A program made the translations under genes and the position numbers. Of a stretch of DNA of 41,366 bases, positions 1 through 8,599 are shown piece by piece. This DNA is from Thermoplasmata archaeon. GTDB lineage: Archaea > Thermoplasmatota > Thermoplasmata > Thermoplasmatales > Thermoplasmataceae. The stretch is from contig JAJZXU010000030.1 of NCBI GenBank assembly GCA_021806235.1, positions 1-41,366 of the forward strand, read 5' to 3'. The notes beneath the pieces were generated by a model. That model did no database searches, was not told the origin of the DNA, and worked only from the letters and a program-made list of their open reading frames with translations. Each line of letters begins with the position of its first letter. Within the stretch, counting starts at the first letter, position 1.

Positions 1-102
1 TCTATAGAATACAACTCCAAGCATGCATTTAAGGTAATGAACGGATATTATAAATCCAGGGATGAGATAAGGGAAATGTTTCAGAAGAGGTATCCTTTAT
101 AA
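1..102 (+). CDS. C-terminal fragment of an unknown protein (runs off the left edge)
   Basis: Frame 1 is open from the first base to a TAA at 100-102 and gives 33 residues ending in EMFQKRYPL. The tail is basic and mixed in character. I do not recognise the family; a transposase end is possible but unsupported. The gene starts outside the window. No hairpin or T-run terminator is evident directly after it. Confidence 0.5.
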   Translation, partial: SIEYNSKHAFKVMNGYYKSRDEIREMFQKRYPL

Positions 103-325
103 ATACACAAAATTATGTACACGATCGGGTGGGCCACCACATGGGTGGAAATGCAGGGTATTAACAGATTAGAATTATTCTACGCCTATAAAATAATTGC
201 CATGCCTGTAAACCGGAAACCAGAAGAAAAAGGCACACGATGACACATTAACACTTACAGTTGCACCTGAATGGCCTAATAAAATAAATAAACATAGTAT
301 ATTAAGGTGAAATGATGATACGTAA

Positions 326-540
326 TTAAATTTTTATATATTTATTTTTTAATGTATTCATTGCATTATCTGCATAAACCCAGTAAAATCTTAAGTTTTT
401 GCTTATTTGATTATAATCATCAGGTTCTATAATTACCTTTATAATATTGCCTGACACATATTTTGTTCAATTTTAATCTCCCTTTTAATAAAGTGCTGTC
501 TGGAAAATCATTTAAAACAAATCTTTGACCTTAGCATTCC
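326..540 (-). pseudogene. Decayed reading frame, unknown family
   Basis: In this gap between the first fragment and the ATPase gene, the minus strand contains a protein-like stretch that ends at 326 with NTLKNKYIKI. Upstream it continues only after a change of frame near 465, with a stretch containing RFVLNDFPDS, and again breaks near 535. The composition (KVIIEPDDYNQ, FYWVYADNA) looks like real protein rather than random translation. No start codon or ribosome site fits. It is most likely the degraded 3' part of a gene. The rest of 103-700 shows only AT-rich DNA. Confidence 0.3.
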
Positions 541-707
541 CTCTTTTACACAATTTATTTTAATTTATAATGCATAAAAATATAAAAATTTATGCAGTAT
601 AGATAAATTAATGCACAACTTTCGTTATATAGCAATGACATATTCTTCCTATGGAGTTATATAGCATGTTCCTATGGCATTCGTACGTTTCATATTTTTA
701 CTATATA

Positions 708-1808
708 TTACTTCCTTCCCGACATAAACCTTAATTTCAGTAGAGGATCCTCGAAAGAATATTTATCCTCCGATTTTTTAATAAACCCATACTTTAAAAG
801 CTTTATTAGATGATTATTTAATATTGTTCCCGAGATATATCCTGTTTTCGCTGTAACATAGGATTTTATTGAGGACCAGTTATTAAGGCCTGATGCAATA
901 GCCTCCAGTATTGATATGTACCTGTCCCTGGAATTTAATATCAATTTGCCTATTTCTAAATCAATTAACTTTTTGCTGTATTCTATTACATTATTTATTG
1001 AGCTGTTATTATCTATTTTCCTGATTGCCCGGTTATAACCATAATATGTAAGCCACCCCGGAATGCCATCAAGGGTATTTACTGCACTGTTAATATCATC
1101 ATCATTTACCCTTATTTTTAATTCCCTGAAACCTTTTTTTAAAAAATTATATGATGTTTCCCTGTCAAAATGATCTAATTTAATATCGTTTAGCATTCTT
1201 CCAAATAGTGGGCTTTCCGGATTTTCAATATCGATAAAATCATCAAGCATGCCTATTTCACTTCCGGTTATTATTATATGCAAATTTTTTAAATTATCAT
1301 ATGCCCATGCAAGAATATTGCTGTATCTTCTGCCCCCATATTTTAAATACTGCGCCTCATCTACTGCAAGAATAAATATACTACTGGTTTTAAATGCAAT
1401 TTCATTTATTAATTCAAGTATATTATTTAATTTATATCTTCTTGATGTATCAATATTCATCTTAAAATTATTTATTTCAATGCCATTTATTCTGGAAATC
1501 ATATCGTTAAATAAAAATTTAAGTTTTTGCAGCAATTTAACGTTTTTTTTCAGTTCATTTAAAATTTTTATTGAAACCTCATTTTCCCGTATAGAGCCGG
1601 ATTCATTGAACAGTTCCCTGATGTCTATGATTATATACGGTGTTTCCAATGAATTTAGCACACTCTTCAATAAACTTGTTTTCCCTGTTCTTCTAATGCC
1701 ATATATAACCGTTAATGGCTCCTTAATAGAATTTTTCAATAAATTTATTTCCTTTTCCCGGCCGAATAAATCTTTAACGTCATCCTTTGGAGTTATATCA
1801 AACAACAT
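708..1808 (-). CDS. Archaeal AAA ATPase (ATPase_2-like) with C-terminal winged helix
   Basis: This 366-residue protein belongs by motif to the archaeal STAND/AAA ATPases often annotated as archaeal ATPase. An N-terminal DLFGREKEI box is followed by the Walker A motif GIRRTGKTS near residues 37-45, Walker B (ILAVDEAQ) near 145, and a sensor-like ITGSEIG near 180. The last 80 residues look like a winged helix (SSIKSYVTAKTGYISGTILN, then LLKYGFIKKS). The substrate is unknown; such proteins are common and poorly characterised in archaea. The ATG at 1806-1808 is preceded within 3 bases by two tandem palindromes that also contain a G-rich ribosome-site-like run. The gene stands alone on its strand. 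It differs from the two DUF4143-type ATPases later in the window, which have a nuclease-like C-terminus. Confidence 0.8.
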   Translation of the reverse strand: MLFDITPKDDVKDLFGREKEINLLKNSIKEPLTVIYGIRRTGKTSLLKSVLNSLETPYIIIDIRELFNESGSIRENEVSIKILNELKKNVKLLQKLKFLFNDMISRINGIEINNFKMNIDTSRRYKLNNILELINEIAFKTSSIFILAVDEAQYLKYGGRRYSNILAWAYDNLKNLHIIITGSEIGMLDDFIDIENPESPLFGRMLNDIKLDHFDRETSYNFLKKGFRELKIRVNDDDINSAVNTLDGIPGWLTYYGYNRAIRKIDNNSSINNVIEYSKKLIDLEIGKLILNSRDRYISILEAIASGLNNWSSIKSYVTAKTGYISGTILNNHLIKLLKYGFIKKSEDKYSFEDPLLKLRFMSGRK

Positions 1809-1810
1809 TA

Positions 1811-1847
1811 GTAATACCCCCTATTATTAAGTAATACCCCCTATTAC
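1811..1847 (-). promoter_or_regulatory. Tandem palindrome pair before the AAA ATPase gene
   Basis: Two copies of GTAATA-CCCCC-TATTAC/T lie at 1811-1827 and 1831-1847, exactly 20 bp apart. Each has 6-bp arms and a 5-base centre. The near copy ends 2 bases before the ATG, and on the coding strand its GGGGGT centre could serve as a ribosome site. A protein bound here would cover the start region and should block expression. Autoregulation by the ATPase winged helix is inference. Confidence 0.6.
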
Positions 1848-2147
1848 TTAAATTTACCCACTATATATTACAATAAATGTTGGAGATGGTTTAATGCATT
1901 TATTAAAAAGAATAAGTTAGAGTTATCAGATCAATTACAGGCAAACCTGTCAATCGTAAGATCGCTTTGCAGGGCAATAAATCAACGTGATTCAAACTGT
2001 ATGATAATTTAATCTGGCTATTGCATGTAAAATCCAATAAATGACTAAAAATAGCAGTTAATTAAAAAATTTAACATAATGAATTTGCCGTGTTTTCCAT
2101 TCATTACGCAGTAAAATTAATAAAAATTTGCAGGTATAAGCATTTTA
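1848..2147. other. Intergenic gap, about 300 bp
   Basis: The stretch separates the ATPase gene's promoter from the convergently placed end of the PH-like membrane gene. On the plus strand a frame without a start codon is open to a TAA at 2010-2012 (includes WFNAFIKKNKLELSDQ), possibly a gene remnant or chance. A small 5-bp hairpin, ACAGG-CAAA-CCTGT, lies at 1937-1950. Nothing else is supported. Confidence 0.3.
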
Positions 2148-2579
2148 TTAATTTGCCATCATTTTATTAATAAATTCTATTATAGTGCTGTATTCATTTC
2201 CTGCAAAAAAAGCCACTTTTTTGTTATTATATGTAATTTCTATAGAATTTGTATTGTTTACCTTATAATTGAGAATAAATACACTGCCCATCAACGCATA
2301 AAAAATGAATTGGAGAATGTTATTAAAAAATAATAAAGAAATTATTGATAGAGCAATTGTTATTATACCCCCATAAAACTGAATATAAAAGATTTTTGGC
2401 CTCCTTTTCTTAATGTGCTTTATATCATCATAATTTAATGATTCGTAATATTTATGAAAAAGTCTTGAAAATATTATTCTTTCATTTGTAAAATAAAACA
2501 GATTGTGTTTTATTACTATCTTTTCATCGGATTTCAATAATTGTTCTACATTATAATATTTATTTAGTGGATACTCCAT
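2148..2579 (-). CDS. Small membrane protein with PH-like domain
   Basis: This 143-residue protein starts with a soluble part containing LFYFTNERIIF and YESLNYDDIKHIKK. That is the pattern of a bacterial-type PH (bPH/YdbT-like) strand pair. Two close membrane segments follow near residues 68-102 (GGIITIALSIISLLFF and ILQFIFYALMGSVFIL), then a second beta-rich part (NSIEITYNNKKVAFFAG). It probably sits in the membrane with the PH halves in the cytoplasm. Function is unknown. The ATG at 2577-2579 has an AT-rich, leaderless-type upstream region. No operon partner is visible. The 14073 protein has a loosely similar arrangement. Confidence 0.6.
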   Translation of the reverse strand: MEYPLNKYYNVEQLLKSDEKIVIKHNLFYFTNERIIFSRLFHKYYESLNYDDIKHIKKRRPKIFYIQFYGGIITIALSIISLLFFNNILQFIFYALMGSVFILNYKVNNTNSIEITYNNKKVAFFAGNEYSTIIEFINKMMAN

Positions 2580-2746
2580 TAAATAGAAATAAAGCTATAC
2601 AATATATTTATTTCCATCCATTAAACCATGCTTCTTATTATGCCCTGTTATTAGATTCCTACCCTCTGGAATGGACACTCTCTGTAATCCATATGGAAAC
2701 TGGCATATGGATAAAAGAGCTAGAAAACTATGCATGAAACTACACG

Positions 2747-2766
2747 GCATGGCAAAAGTGCCATGC
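2747..2766 (-). terminator. Hairpin after the HEPN gene
   Basis: A perfect 8-bp stem, GCATGGCA-AAAG-TGCCATGC, lies directly after the stop codon of the HEPN gene. No T-run follows on the minus strand, so termination is plausible but not certain; it could also protect the mRNA end. Confidence 0.4.
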
Positions 2767-2767
2767 T

Positions 2768-3202
2768 TCACTTTTTAGCAGTACCTATCTCTTTTATCAC
2801 GTTTTTGCATAGGTTCAGTGCATCCCTGGAGGCTACAAGATATTTTAATGCGAGTGTTTTCAGTTCTTTCCTGTCTATATTGTAATTGAAAGTATAACCA
2901 CTGGTCTGCCTGCTCCTTAAAAGCTCTGGCAACAATGTTCTTACAATTCTTTTTACATCACTGTATTTTTCCTTGGGAATTTTTCTTGAAAGCAATGTAT
3001 TGTTTTCCATGATCTCTATTATATTGTGAATTTTTGGAGGTTCTACATCTACAGCAAGCATAACTGCTTTAAGGGCAATTTCAACTGCCATCTCCTCACT
3101 GTATAGGGCTGTGTTATAAATTCCTTTTCCCGCCATCGTATTTGCCGTTTCCAGCCAGCTTTCTGCGGTATCAATCGCTTCTTTTGCTATTTCTATTCCC
3201 AC
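2768..3202 (-). CDS. HEPN domain protein (toxin partner of MNT)
   Basis: The 144-residue, mostly helical protein has the HEPN pattern: AEDW-like AIDTAESWLETA at the start, then YNTALYSEEMAVEIALKAVM, a typical HEPN helix pair, and a final ALKYLVASRDALNLCKNVI helix. HEPN proteins paired with MNT nucleotidyltransferases are toxins, usually RNases with an R-x4-6-H motif. Here the expected place reads RSRQTSGYTF, with no clear histidine, so the RNase activity may be altered or lost. It overlaps the MNT gene by 10 bases and is surely co-transcribed from the same operator-bearing promoter. In studied MNT/HEPN pairs the MNT enzyme AMPylates the HEPN toxin. Confidence 0.8.
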   Translation of the reverse strand: MGIEIAKEAIDTAESWLETANTMAGKGIYNTALYSEEMAVEIALKAVMLAVDVEPPKIHNIIEIMENNTLLSRKIPKEKYSDVKRIVRTLLPELLRSRQTSGYTFNYNIDRKELKTLALKYLVASRDALNLCKNVIKEIGTAKK

Positions 3203-3771
3203 AATAGCATCTCCCCCGTTTTTGTATTTATCCGTTTATGTTTTATCCCTGCAATTCTGTCCAGGAATGAAAGGACAGCATCTCCACGCTGATAAAGGAC
3301 AACTCCATAATCAGCTATCTCAAAATATATAGGATTCAGTTTCTGTAAATCTATCCTACCTATTATAAGTGGATTTATATAAATAGATAATCCCCTCTTA
3401 ATTAATATGTCCTGGTAAGAGTCCACCTCACTTATCTTTTTATTGAGGAATTCTGTATACTTAATGAATTTTGAATCGGTTATCACCGCCAGATCTATAT
3501 CACTAAATTTTGTGAAATTACCCCTGGCAACTGAACCAAAAAGTATAACACCAAGAGTGTGCTTATTCTCGCTTATGCGGTTAATAAATTCCATTATATA
3601 ACTTCTTATATCCGGGTCTAATTTTGCAATTATGAGCTGTTTCCCAACTGTCTGTTTTATAACTTCTGTGAAAGAACTCCTTCTTTTAGTAGTAGCCTCT
3701 ATCAGGGCTTTTGCCTCTTTCAATTGCAGATAAGCCTCTTCTGTTAACAGAGTCTGCTTAAATTTTCCCAT
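3193..3771 (-). CDS. MNT nucleotidyltransferase with N-terminal VapB-like DNA-binding part
   Basis: Residues about 75-185 form a minimal nucleotidyltransferase with LFGSVARGNFTKFSDIDLAV, the GSx10DxD active-site motif. Before it, residues 1-50 (LLTEEAYLQLKEAKALI, SSFTEVIKQTVG) resemble VapB antitoxins of the DUF217 family; compare DAAYNRLKKFKRKNESFTDV in the VapB at 17993. The protein therefore looks like a fused DNA-binding antitoxin plus AMP-transferring MNT. The start is placed at the ATG of 3769-3771, giving 192 residues, because a TTTATATA box lies 28 bases upstream. A longer frame starting at 3792 would begin inside the promoter. The HEPN gene follows with a 10-base overlap. Confidence 0.8.
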   Translation of the reverse strand: MGKFKQTLLTEEAYLQLKEAKALIEATTKRRSSFTEVIKQTVGKQLIIAKLDPDIRSYIMEFINRISENKHTLGVILFGSVARGNFTKFSDIDLAVITDSKFIKYTEFLNKKISEVDSYQDILIKRGLSIYINPLIIGRIDLQKLNPIYFEIADYGVVLYQRGDAVLSFLDRIAGIKHKRINTKTGEMLLWE

Positions 3772-3799
3772 ATGTATGTATGTAATATACATATATAAA
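3772..3799 (-). promoter_or_regulatory. Promoter and operator of the MNT/HEPN pair
   Basis: On the coding strand a TTTATATA box (3792-3799) lies 28 bases before the ATG, typical of leaderless archaeal transcription. Between box and start sits the palindrome TATGTA-ATA-TACATA (3779-3793) embedded in a run of TATG repeats. It is a likely binding site for the VapB-like N-terminus of the MNT protein. Confidence 0.55.
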
Positions 3800-4448
3800 T
3801 TAATTCATAAAAAACAGTCAGTCGGTTCCGTGTACCTGGGTGGCAATTTATATCCAGTAAAAACTGGAAGTAATGGCACATGGCAATAAAAAGCAAAACC
3901 TATATTAGATTTGTGGATAAAATCATGTTTTGCCTCAAAATTCGGAATTTTCCCATTTTTATTCCATGGTAAAAAAGTCTCCTTTTATGATAAAAATGGG
4001 TTATTTATCTATATTCTTCCATTTTTATCTTCATCTATTCATTATTCTTAGATAGCTACCGCTATCCTACCTCTTTTTTTCATTTCCATCGTATACCATT
4101 TTCACCCATACCTATTACAGGGATTAAGACTCAGAAAGCATACACCTATGACTTCTCCATTGAGAAGAGAGTGCTTATCAGCTATATGAATCAGGGGAGA
4201 TTCATTTCATAGTCCAGAGGACAGTTTTTCTTGACTCCCCCCCCCTATACAGTCTGGTTCTATCCAGTTTAGTTCTTAGTATAGGTTATTTCTCATATAG
4301 CACTCATTACAGCAAAACAATAAAGTGAGGATGAAATCGTGTAGGAATAGCCATTTACCTATTCTGTATTTGAAAAATTATACAGGTATAATTCCACAAT
4401 AGGACACGAATTTACTTTTATCCATTGCAATTTTTTTTAAAGTCCCGG
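3800..4448. other. Gap of about 650 bp with a possible TnpB relic
   Basis: No intact gene is visible. On the plus strand a frame without a start codon is open to a TAG at 4210-4212 and reads ITGIKTQKAYTYDFSIEKR followed by LISYMNQGRFIS. This recalls the middle of archaeal IS605/IS1341-type TnpB proteins and may be a degraded copy; support is weak. A run of nine C lies at 4239-4247. A T-rich tract at 4020-4090 holds no recognisable signal. Confidence 0.3.
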
Positions 4449-4853
4449 TCAAAGGTTTTTAATCAAATTAATATATGTCCGGTATATTTTTAAGCCATCC
4501 TCTGTAATTGTGACAAACAGGCGTGGACCCTTTAATGTAAAGGCATTTTGAAACTTTATCAATTTGCCCTCTTCAAGTTTTGACAGGTTATTATTCAGGC
4601 TTCCCTTTCCACCACCAGTAAGGTTCAGCAGCTGGGTAAATGTTAACCTCTTATTTGTTGCCAGTGCCATAAGTATAAGGAGCCTCATTGAAGATTTCAG
4701 CAATGAATCCCTGAGGGCATCTGCAAGCTCAGATATAGATTCATTAATTGTATCAATATCTATTGCCGAATCTGATAATTGAGACTTTTCTGGTAGCCCG
4801 TTTATGGTGTTGCTGTTATTTATATAAATCACCACCCCTGTGATGGATAGCAT
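4449..4853 (-). CDS. Winged-helix regulator of the ABC transporter operon
   Basis: The C-terminal 90 residues form a winged helix: RLLILMALATNKRLTFTQLL, then LTGGGKGSLNNNLSKLEEGK, then a wing ending RLFVTITEDGLKIYRTYI. This is the HTH_34/MarR-like pattern seen next to archaeal ABC-2 transporters. The start is uncertain. An ATG at 4851-4853 overlaps the upstream gene by 38 bases, and GTG codons about 20 bases further in are alternatives; a frame from 4877 has no better support. The gene is the last of the operon 7030-4449 and probably controls it in response to the exported substrate, which is unknown. Confidence 0.75.
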   Translation of the reverse strand: MLSITGVVIYINNSNTINGLPEKSQLSDSAIDIDTINESISELADALRDSLLKSSMRLLILMALATNKRLTFTQLLNLTGGGKGSLNNNLSKLEEGKLIKFQNAFTLKGPRLFVTITEDGLKIYRTYINLIKNL

Positions 4854-5466
4854 ATATTCCGGCAGCAACCCATACAACTATTGTGGGGAACCAGCTTTCA
4901 AGGATGTATATGTTATTTTTAAATAAAAGCAGTGATATTGCAGTTAGAATGGAACTCATGGCATAGAATGATATTGCTACCTTGCCCTCAACCGGAATAT
5001 GCAGGAATGACAACTTCTGAAGCATGTATATGTAAAATATAATAAAAGCAAAGAATGGCAGAAGAAAATCAAATGTAACAAACCTGAACCTTACAGTTAG
5101 AATAATTGCCAACATAAACAGATAAATAAAAATAAGAATATCTCCAAGGTGTTTTGCTTTATTCAGTGAACTTCCATACAGTTTGATCAGGTCAATATTT
5201 TTCGATGCCCGGTAAAATATATTCTTTGTTATAAACATTGTAAATATTATGGAAACCAGTATGAGGATAGAGTAAAATAGATAATTTACTGTTATGTATC
5301 TGTTCATAATAAGCAGTGGAAAACCCGTCAGTATGGAAATTTCCACTGCCCAGACTATGTAGTATTTACCCCATGCTATTCCGAGCATTTTCTCATTGAA
5401 TTCTATTGATTTCTCTACTATATCCCTCGCATTTTCCCTTATACTGGAGATCTCATCCATATTCAT
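4816..5466 (-). CDS. Six-helix membrane protein of the ABC operon
   Basis: This 216-residue protein has a 30-residue charged N-terminus followed by about six membrane helices in pairs: VEISILTGFPLLIM, YLFYSILILVSIIFTMFI, ILIFIYLFMLAIILTV, FDFLLPFFAFIIFYIY, AISFYAMSSILTAISLLLF and WFPTIVVWVAAGIYAI. No catalytic motif is visible. Its ATG overlaps the TGA of the permease gene (ATGA), so the two are translationally coupled. It is likely an accessory or second membrane subunit of the transporter. Confidence 0.7.
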   Translation of the reverse strand: MNMDEISSIRENARDIVEKSIEFNEKMLGIAWGKYYIVWAVEISILTGFPLLIMNRYITVNYLFYSILILVSIIFTMFITKNIFYRASKNIDLIKLYGSSLNKAKHLGDILIFIYLFMLAIILTVRFRFVTFDFLLPFFAFIIFYIYMLQKLSFLHIPVEGKVAISFYAMSSILTAISLLLFKNNIYILESWFPTIVVWVAAGIYAIHHRGGDLYK

Positions 5467-6263
5467 ATCTGGCGTGCCCCCTCTATTGATCTTGGTTTAA
5501 TTCTGCTAATTATATACAATGAAAGTATAAATAGTATTATTATCCATACTGCCAGGGAAGATACGCTGTACTCCAGATTTATTACTGAACCTGTAAAATT
5601 CCCCAGCATAAAATGTATACCCTTCCCATAAAATGAGTATACCATGATATCTGCTATATCGTTGAATGGGCTTATATAAACTAATTTTTCAGGCAATGAG
5701 ATAAACAGCTGTGGAAAAGCAAGAAGATATGTTGCCATAAGCGGTATATATGCACCAAATGATATGTTTTTTAACCCTATATAATTGTTAATTACTACAA
5801 TCAGCACAATGGATAAAAGAAGCATAAAAACCGCCGAAGCTATGCCTGTGAGTATAGCGTATACGGGCAGTGCTGGAATTAAATGGTATCCGGACTTTAT
5901 ACCAAACATCAGCATAGCCATAAGCAGTATTATAATATTAAAGATTAAGCCAATAAAACATATGGATATAACAAAATCCATGATATACCTTGAGGGTTTT
6001 AATAGGGTATATCTAAAGGAATATGCAAGGGCAGAATTGCTATAGTATACGGAAAAACCTATGCTTGTTGCCAGGCTGCTTGTGGATATTAGCCCTATAA
6101 TGCCATACCAGACTGCAGCATTGTATAGTGATACTGAATAATTATTGCTTTTAAATCCAAACACGAATGCCCCCATGAAAAGCCAGAAGATCATAAACAC
6201 AATTCCCCACGACCATAACGTTTTATTTTTAAGCATCCTGATTGTTAATAATTTAATCATCAC
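5463..6263 (-). CDS. ABC-2 type permease
   Basis: The 266-residue protein has six predicted membrane helices, including LWSWGIVFMIFWLFMGAFVF, FVISICFIGLIFNIIILLMA, AILTGIASAVFMLLLSIVLI and VWIIILFILSLYIISRI. The order and spacing fit an ABC-2 exporter subunit. It follows the ATPase gene with a 4-base overlap. Translation could start at GTG 6261-6263 or at the ATG right after it (6258-6260), and the sequence GTGATG does not decide. The substrate is unknown; such archaeal exporters often move peptides, lipids or drugs. Confidence 0.75.
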   Translation of the reverse strand: MMIKLLTIRMLKNKTLWSWGIVFMIFWLFMGAFVFGFKSNNYSVSLYNAAVWYGIIGLISTSSLATSIGFSVYYSNSALAYSFRYTLLKPSRYIMDFVISICFIGLIFNIIILLMAMLMFGIKSGYHLIPALPVYAILTGIASAVFMLLLSIVLIVVINNYIGLKNISFGAYIPLMATYLLAFPQLFISLPEKLVYISPFNDIADIMVYSFYGKGIHFMLGNFTGSVINLEYSVSSLAVWIIILFILSLYIISRIKPRSIEGARQI

Positions 6264-7030
6264 AGGCCATCACCCGTTATATAGTCAAAACCCGGCAGGT
6301 CTATCAGCCTGATCTCACCATCATTCTCAGTGATGGAAAATGTATGCTTTCCGTTTTTAATATCCCAGAGGCTGTCATCATTCAATTCCTGGTTAAGATA
6401 TAATTTTTCAATCTGTGAGGTGGAGAATTCCGGAGACATGATACCATCAATTAGAAAATATAGCCCATAATTCTTCATCTGTTTCAGGATCTCAAACTCA
6501 TGTGTATTCATAATTATTTCTGCGTCCAGTTTATTAAACCATTCTAAAAGTTTTATTCTCCTGCCATAATCAATATTGTCAAAGGGTTCATCGAGCAAAA
6601 TTGTTCTGGCACCGCAGGAAAGTGCAAGTATATTGCATAAAAGTTTTTCCTGGCCCGTGCTAAGTTCATCAATATTCTTATCCAGAATTCCCTTCAGGTT
6701 GAATTCGTCCAGCACTGTATATACTGTTGAAACATCCTTTCCCTTCAGTTCCGAATAAATAGTTACTATATCCTTTACATTGCGTGTTAATCTATATATC
6801 TCCGGCAGATTAAAGGATGTGTTCACCATATTTCTAATAGAGCTACTTTCATTTCCATTTATTTCGCAGTTTCCAGTATAATCCACCAGTCCGAGCATAC
6901 CCTTTAACAGCATTGTTTTTCCAGCACCATTTGGCCCAATAATTACATTGTTTCCACCAAAACTCGCTGTAATATTATTTACCACGTATTTTTTCCCCAG
7001 TGCAATATTGAAATTTTTCAACTCAATCAT
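6260..7030 (-). CDS. ABC transporter ATPase subunit
   Basis: This 256-residue nucleotide-binding subunit shows Walker A GPNGAGKT near residue 33, signature LSTGQEKLL near 122, Walker B ARTILLDEPFD near 140, and the H-loop NTHEFE near 175. The signature is STGQ rather than SGGQ, which is common in ABC-2 type exporters. It is the first gene of a four-gene operon (ATPase, permease, second membrane protein, winged-helix regulator), all on the minus strand with overlapping ends. A TTTTATATG-like box lies about 20 bases before the ATG. Confidence 0.9.
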   Translation of the reverse strand: MIELKNFNIALGKKYVVNNITASFGGNNVIIGPNGAGKTMLLKGMLGLVDYTGNCEINGNESSSIRNMVNTSFNLPEIYRLTRNVKDIVTIYSELKGKDVSTVYTVLDEFNLKGILDKNIDELSTGQEKLLCNILALSCGARTILLDEPFDNIDYGRRIKLLEWFNKLDAEIIMNTHEFEILKQMKNYGLYFLIDGIMSPEFSTSQIEKLYLNQELNDDSLWDIKNGKHTFSITENDGEIRLIDLPGFDYITGDGL

Positions 7031-7181
7031 AATTATTGTATTGTTAAAACATATAAAATATGGAATTAAAGTTCAGGTTTTGAACTGCAAAATATATAGA
7101 TTCCGTTTTTTAATGCCGGTAAATTAAATAAAATATAATATTTATTATGGATTTAATTAAAGAAAAAATGTAAAAATAAAA

Positions 7182-7756
7182 TTATGGTGGTGCCAGAAGA
7201 TGCTGTGGAACTGCTTCAATTGCGGTAAAGGCCGCAAGCACAGAAGATACTATCAACCCGATCCAGAATATTACCAGTATAACCGTCCATAGTACAGAGG
7301 ATTTATCCTTTACTGGAAATTCGTCGTAAATTAGAGTTGCTGGAAATGTGAAAATTCCGGTTAATCCGAAAGCAATATACAGTCCAGGCATGGCTATTGG
7401 TGTTTTTGCCATTCCATCTATATACGCATTGGCACCATAATAAATGGCAATAATGCCAGAAAATAAGGCGACAATACCCACATACTGTAATTTCTGCCTT
7501 AATATTATAGCTATAGCCATTAACAGAATGTTGTAGCTGCCGGGCAGTGGCCATTTCATTTTACCATAGAGGGGCATTGTGATTATTATAACTCCAAACG
7601 CCAGAGTGGAAATGCCCCGGGTCTCAGGTTATTCTCGATATCCTTTGTGCCAGTTTTTTTATACTGGAAAAATACGAAGGCTGTCATATAAACGGCTATT
7701 ACCCCTACTGGAGAGAGAAGAAATAGCTCCAATGCAAGGTCATCAATAAAAGCCAT
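7182..7756 (-). pseudogene. DUF981-like membrane protein gene with one frameshift
   Basis: A good start (ATG 7754-7756 with ribosome site GAGGTGATAAA) begins MAFIDDLALELFLLSPVGVI and runs to about residue 48 (NNLRPG). There the frame is lost at a CCCGGGG run near 7620. In the next frame the protein continues directly (TLAFGVIIITMPLYGKMKW) to the stop at 7182. One extra G would join both parts into about 192 residues with five or so helices, the usual size of DUF981 proteins. The downstream half is an intact reading frame by itself (131 residues from 7577) but lacks its own ribosome site. It could be a real mutation or a sequencing error. Confidence 0.65.
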
Positions 7757-7809
7757 TTTATCACCTCTTATATATATTTTTTGCTAGCAAAAACTTTGTG
7801 TTGGGGAAA

Positions 7810-8502
7810 TTAATCCCGCTTTTTTCCTGAAAAAATGTATACAGTACCGAATGCTTTTTCCTCAAACATTTCAAGTTCAAGATATTTTTCAGCTATTTTT
7901 CTTACCTCAGAATTTAATGGTATTCTCTTATAAATATCATAAATAAATTTATAATCCGATGATTTTTCACCACCAAAAATAGCGAGATATGGCTGTACAT
8001 AATGCAGGTAAAAACCAGAAATAAACCGGTAAAACCTGTTGTCTGATTTTCCCATGGCTATTACACCAACGGAATTGCCTGCAACTCTGGTGAATTCCCT
8101 TATTACCATCTCAATATTATCTGCGGCATGAAGGGCAAAAGTACTTATTACCGCATCAAATGAGTTATCCTTAAATGGCAGATTATCAAATGATGCCAGA
8201 ACCATATCATTCTCAACAATAGAATTTCTTAACATGTTTTCAGAATAATCTGTCATAACTATATATGCCTCTGAAATTTTTTTTATAATAAATGACAGCT
8301 CACCCTTTCCACAGGCCGCATCCAGAATTTTTGATGGGTTGTGGTTTACAACTACCTGCTTTGCAATAAAGGTTCGCCATTTAATATCCTGGAAAAATGA
8401 TATATAGGCATTTGCACGATCATATCCAGCGGGAATTTTGTTATATATCTCATTTAGTTCCCTATCGGTGATTCCTGCAGCTTTTTTGAGGTTTTTGCCC
8501 AC
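7810..8502 (-). CDS. Class I SAM-dependent methyltransferase (UbiE/Methyltransf_11-like)
   Basis: This 230-residue protein has motif I ILDAACGKGELS near residue 60, acidic post-motif II (VMTDYSENML) and a Methyltransf_11 core NLPFKDNSFDAVISTFALHA. This is the small-molecule type of methyltransferase, related to UbiE/MenG. The substrate cannot be told from sequence. It starts with GTG at 8500-8502. The gene is divergent from the Trm112-like zinc-ribbon gene at 8600, and the 97-bp space between them must hold both promoters. Trm112-like proteins activate some methyltransferases, which makes a functional link possible. Confidence 0.75.
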   Translation of the reverse strand: MGKNLKKAAGITDRELNEIYNKIPAGYDRANAYISFFQDIKWRTFIAKQVVVNHNPSKILDAACGKGELSFIIKKISEAYIVMTDYSENMLRNSIVENDMVLASFDNLPFKDNSFDAVISTFALHAADNIEMVIREFTRVAGNSVGVIAMGKSDNRFYRFISGFYLHYVQPYLAIFGGEKSSDYKFIYDIYKRIPLNSEVRKIAEKYLELEMFEEKAFGTVYIFSGKKRD

Positions 8503-8599
8503 TATAATAATATAAATAAAAAATACTTAATACTTTCGATGTTTTGTAAACTTTTGATATTTTCATTAAATATTTATATTATAGAAGATTATAATTTAT

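Noticed and set aside
1249-1830. A 193-codon plus-strand frame opposite the first ATPase gene
   Set aside because: It is antisense to clear Walker motifs, has a Leu/Phe/Ser-rich shadow composition, and has no promoter or ribosome site.
4239-4247. Run of nine C bases
   Set aside because: It could be a slippage site or sequencing artefact, but it lies in no gene and has no context.
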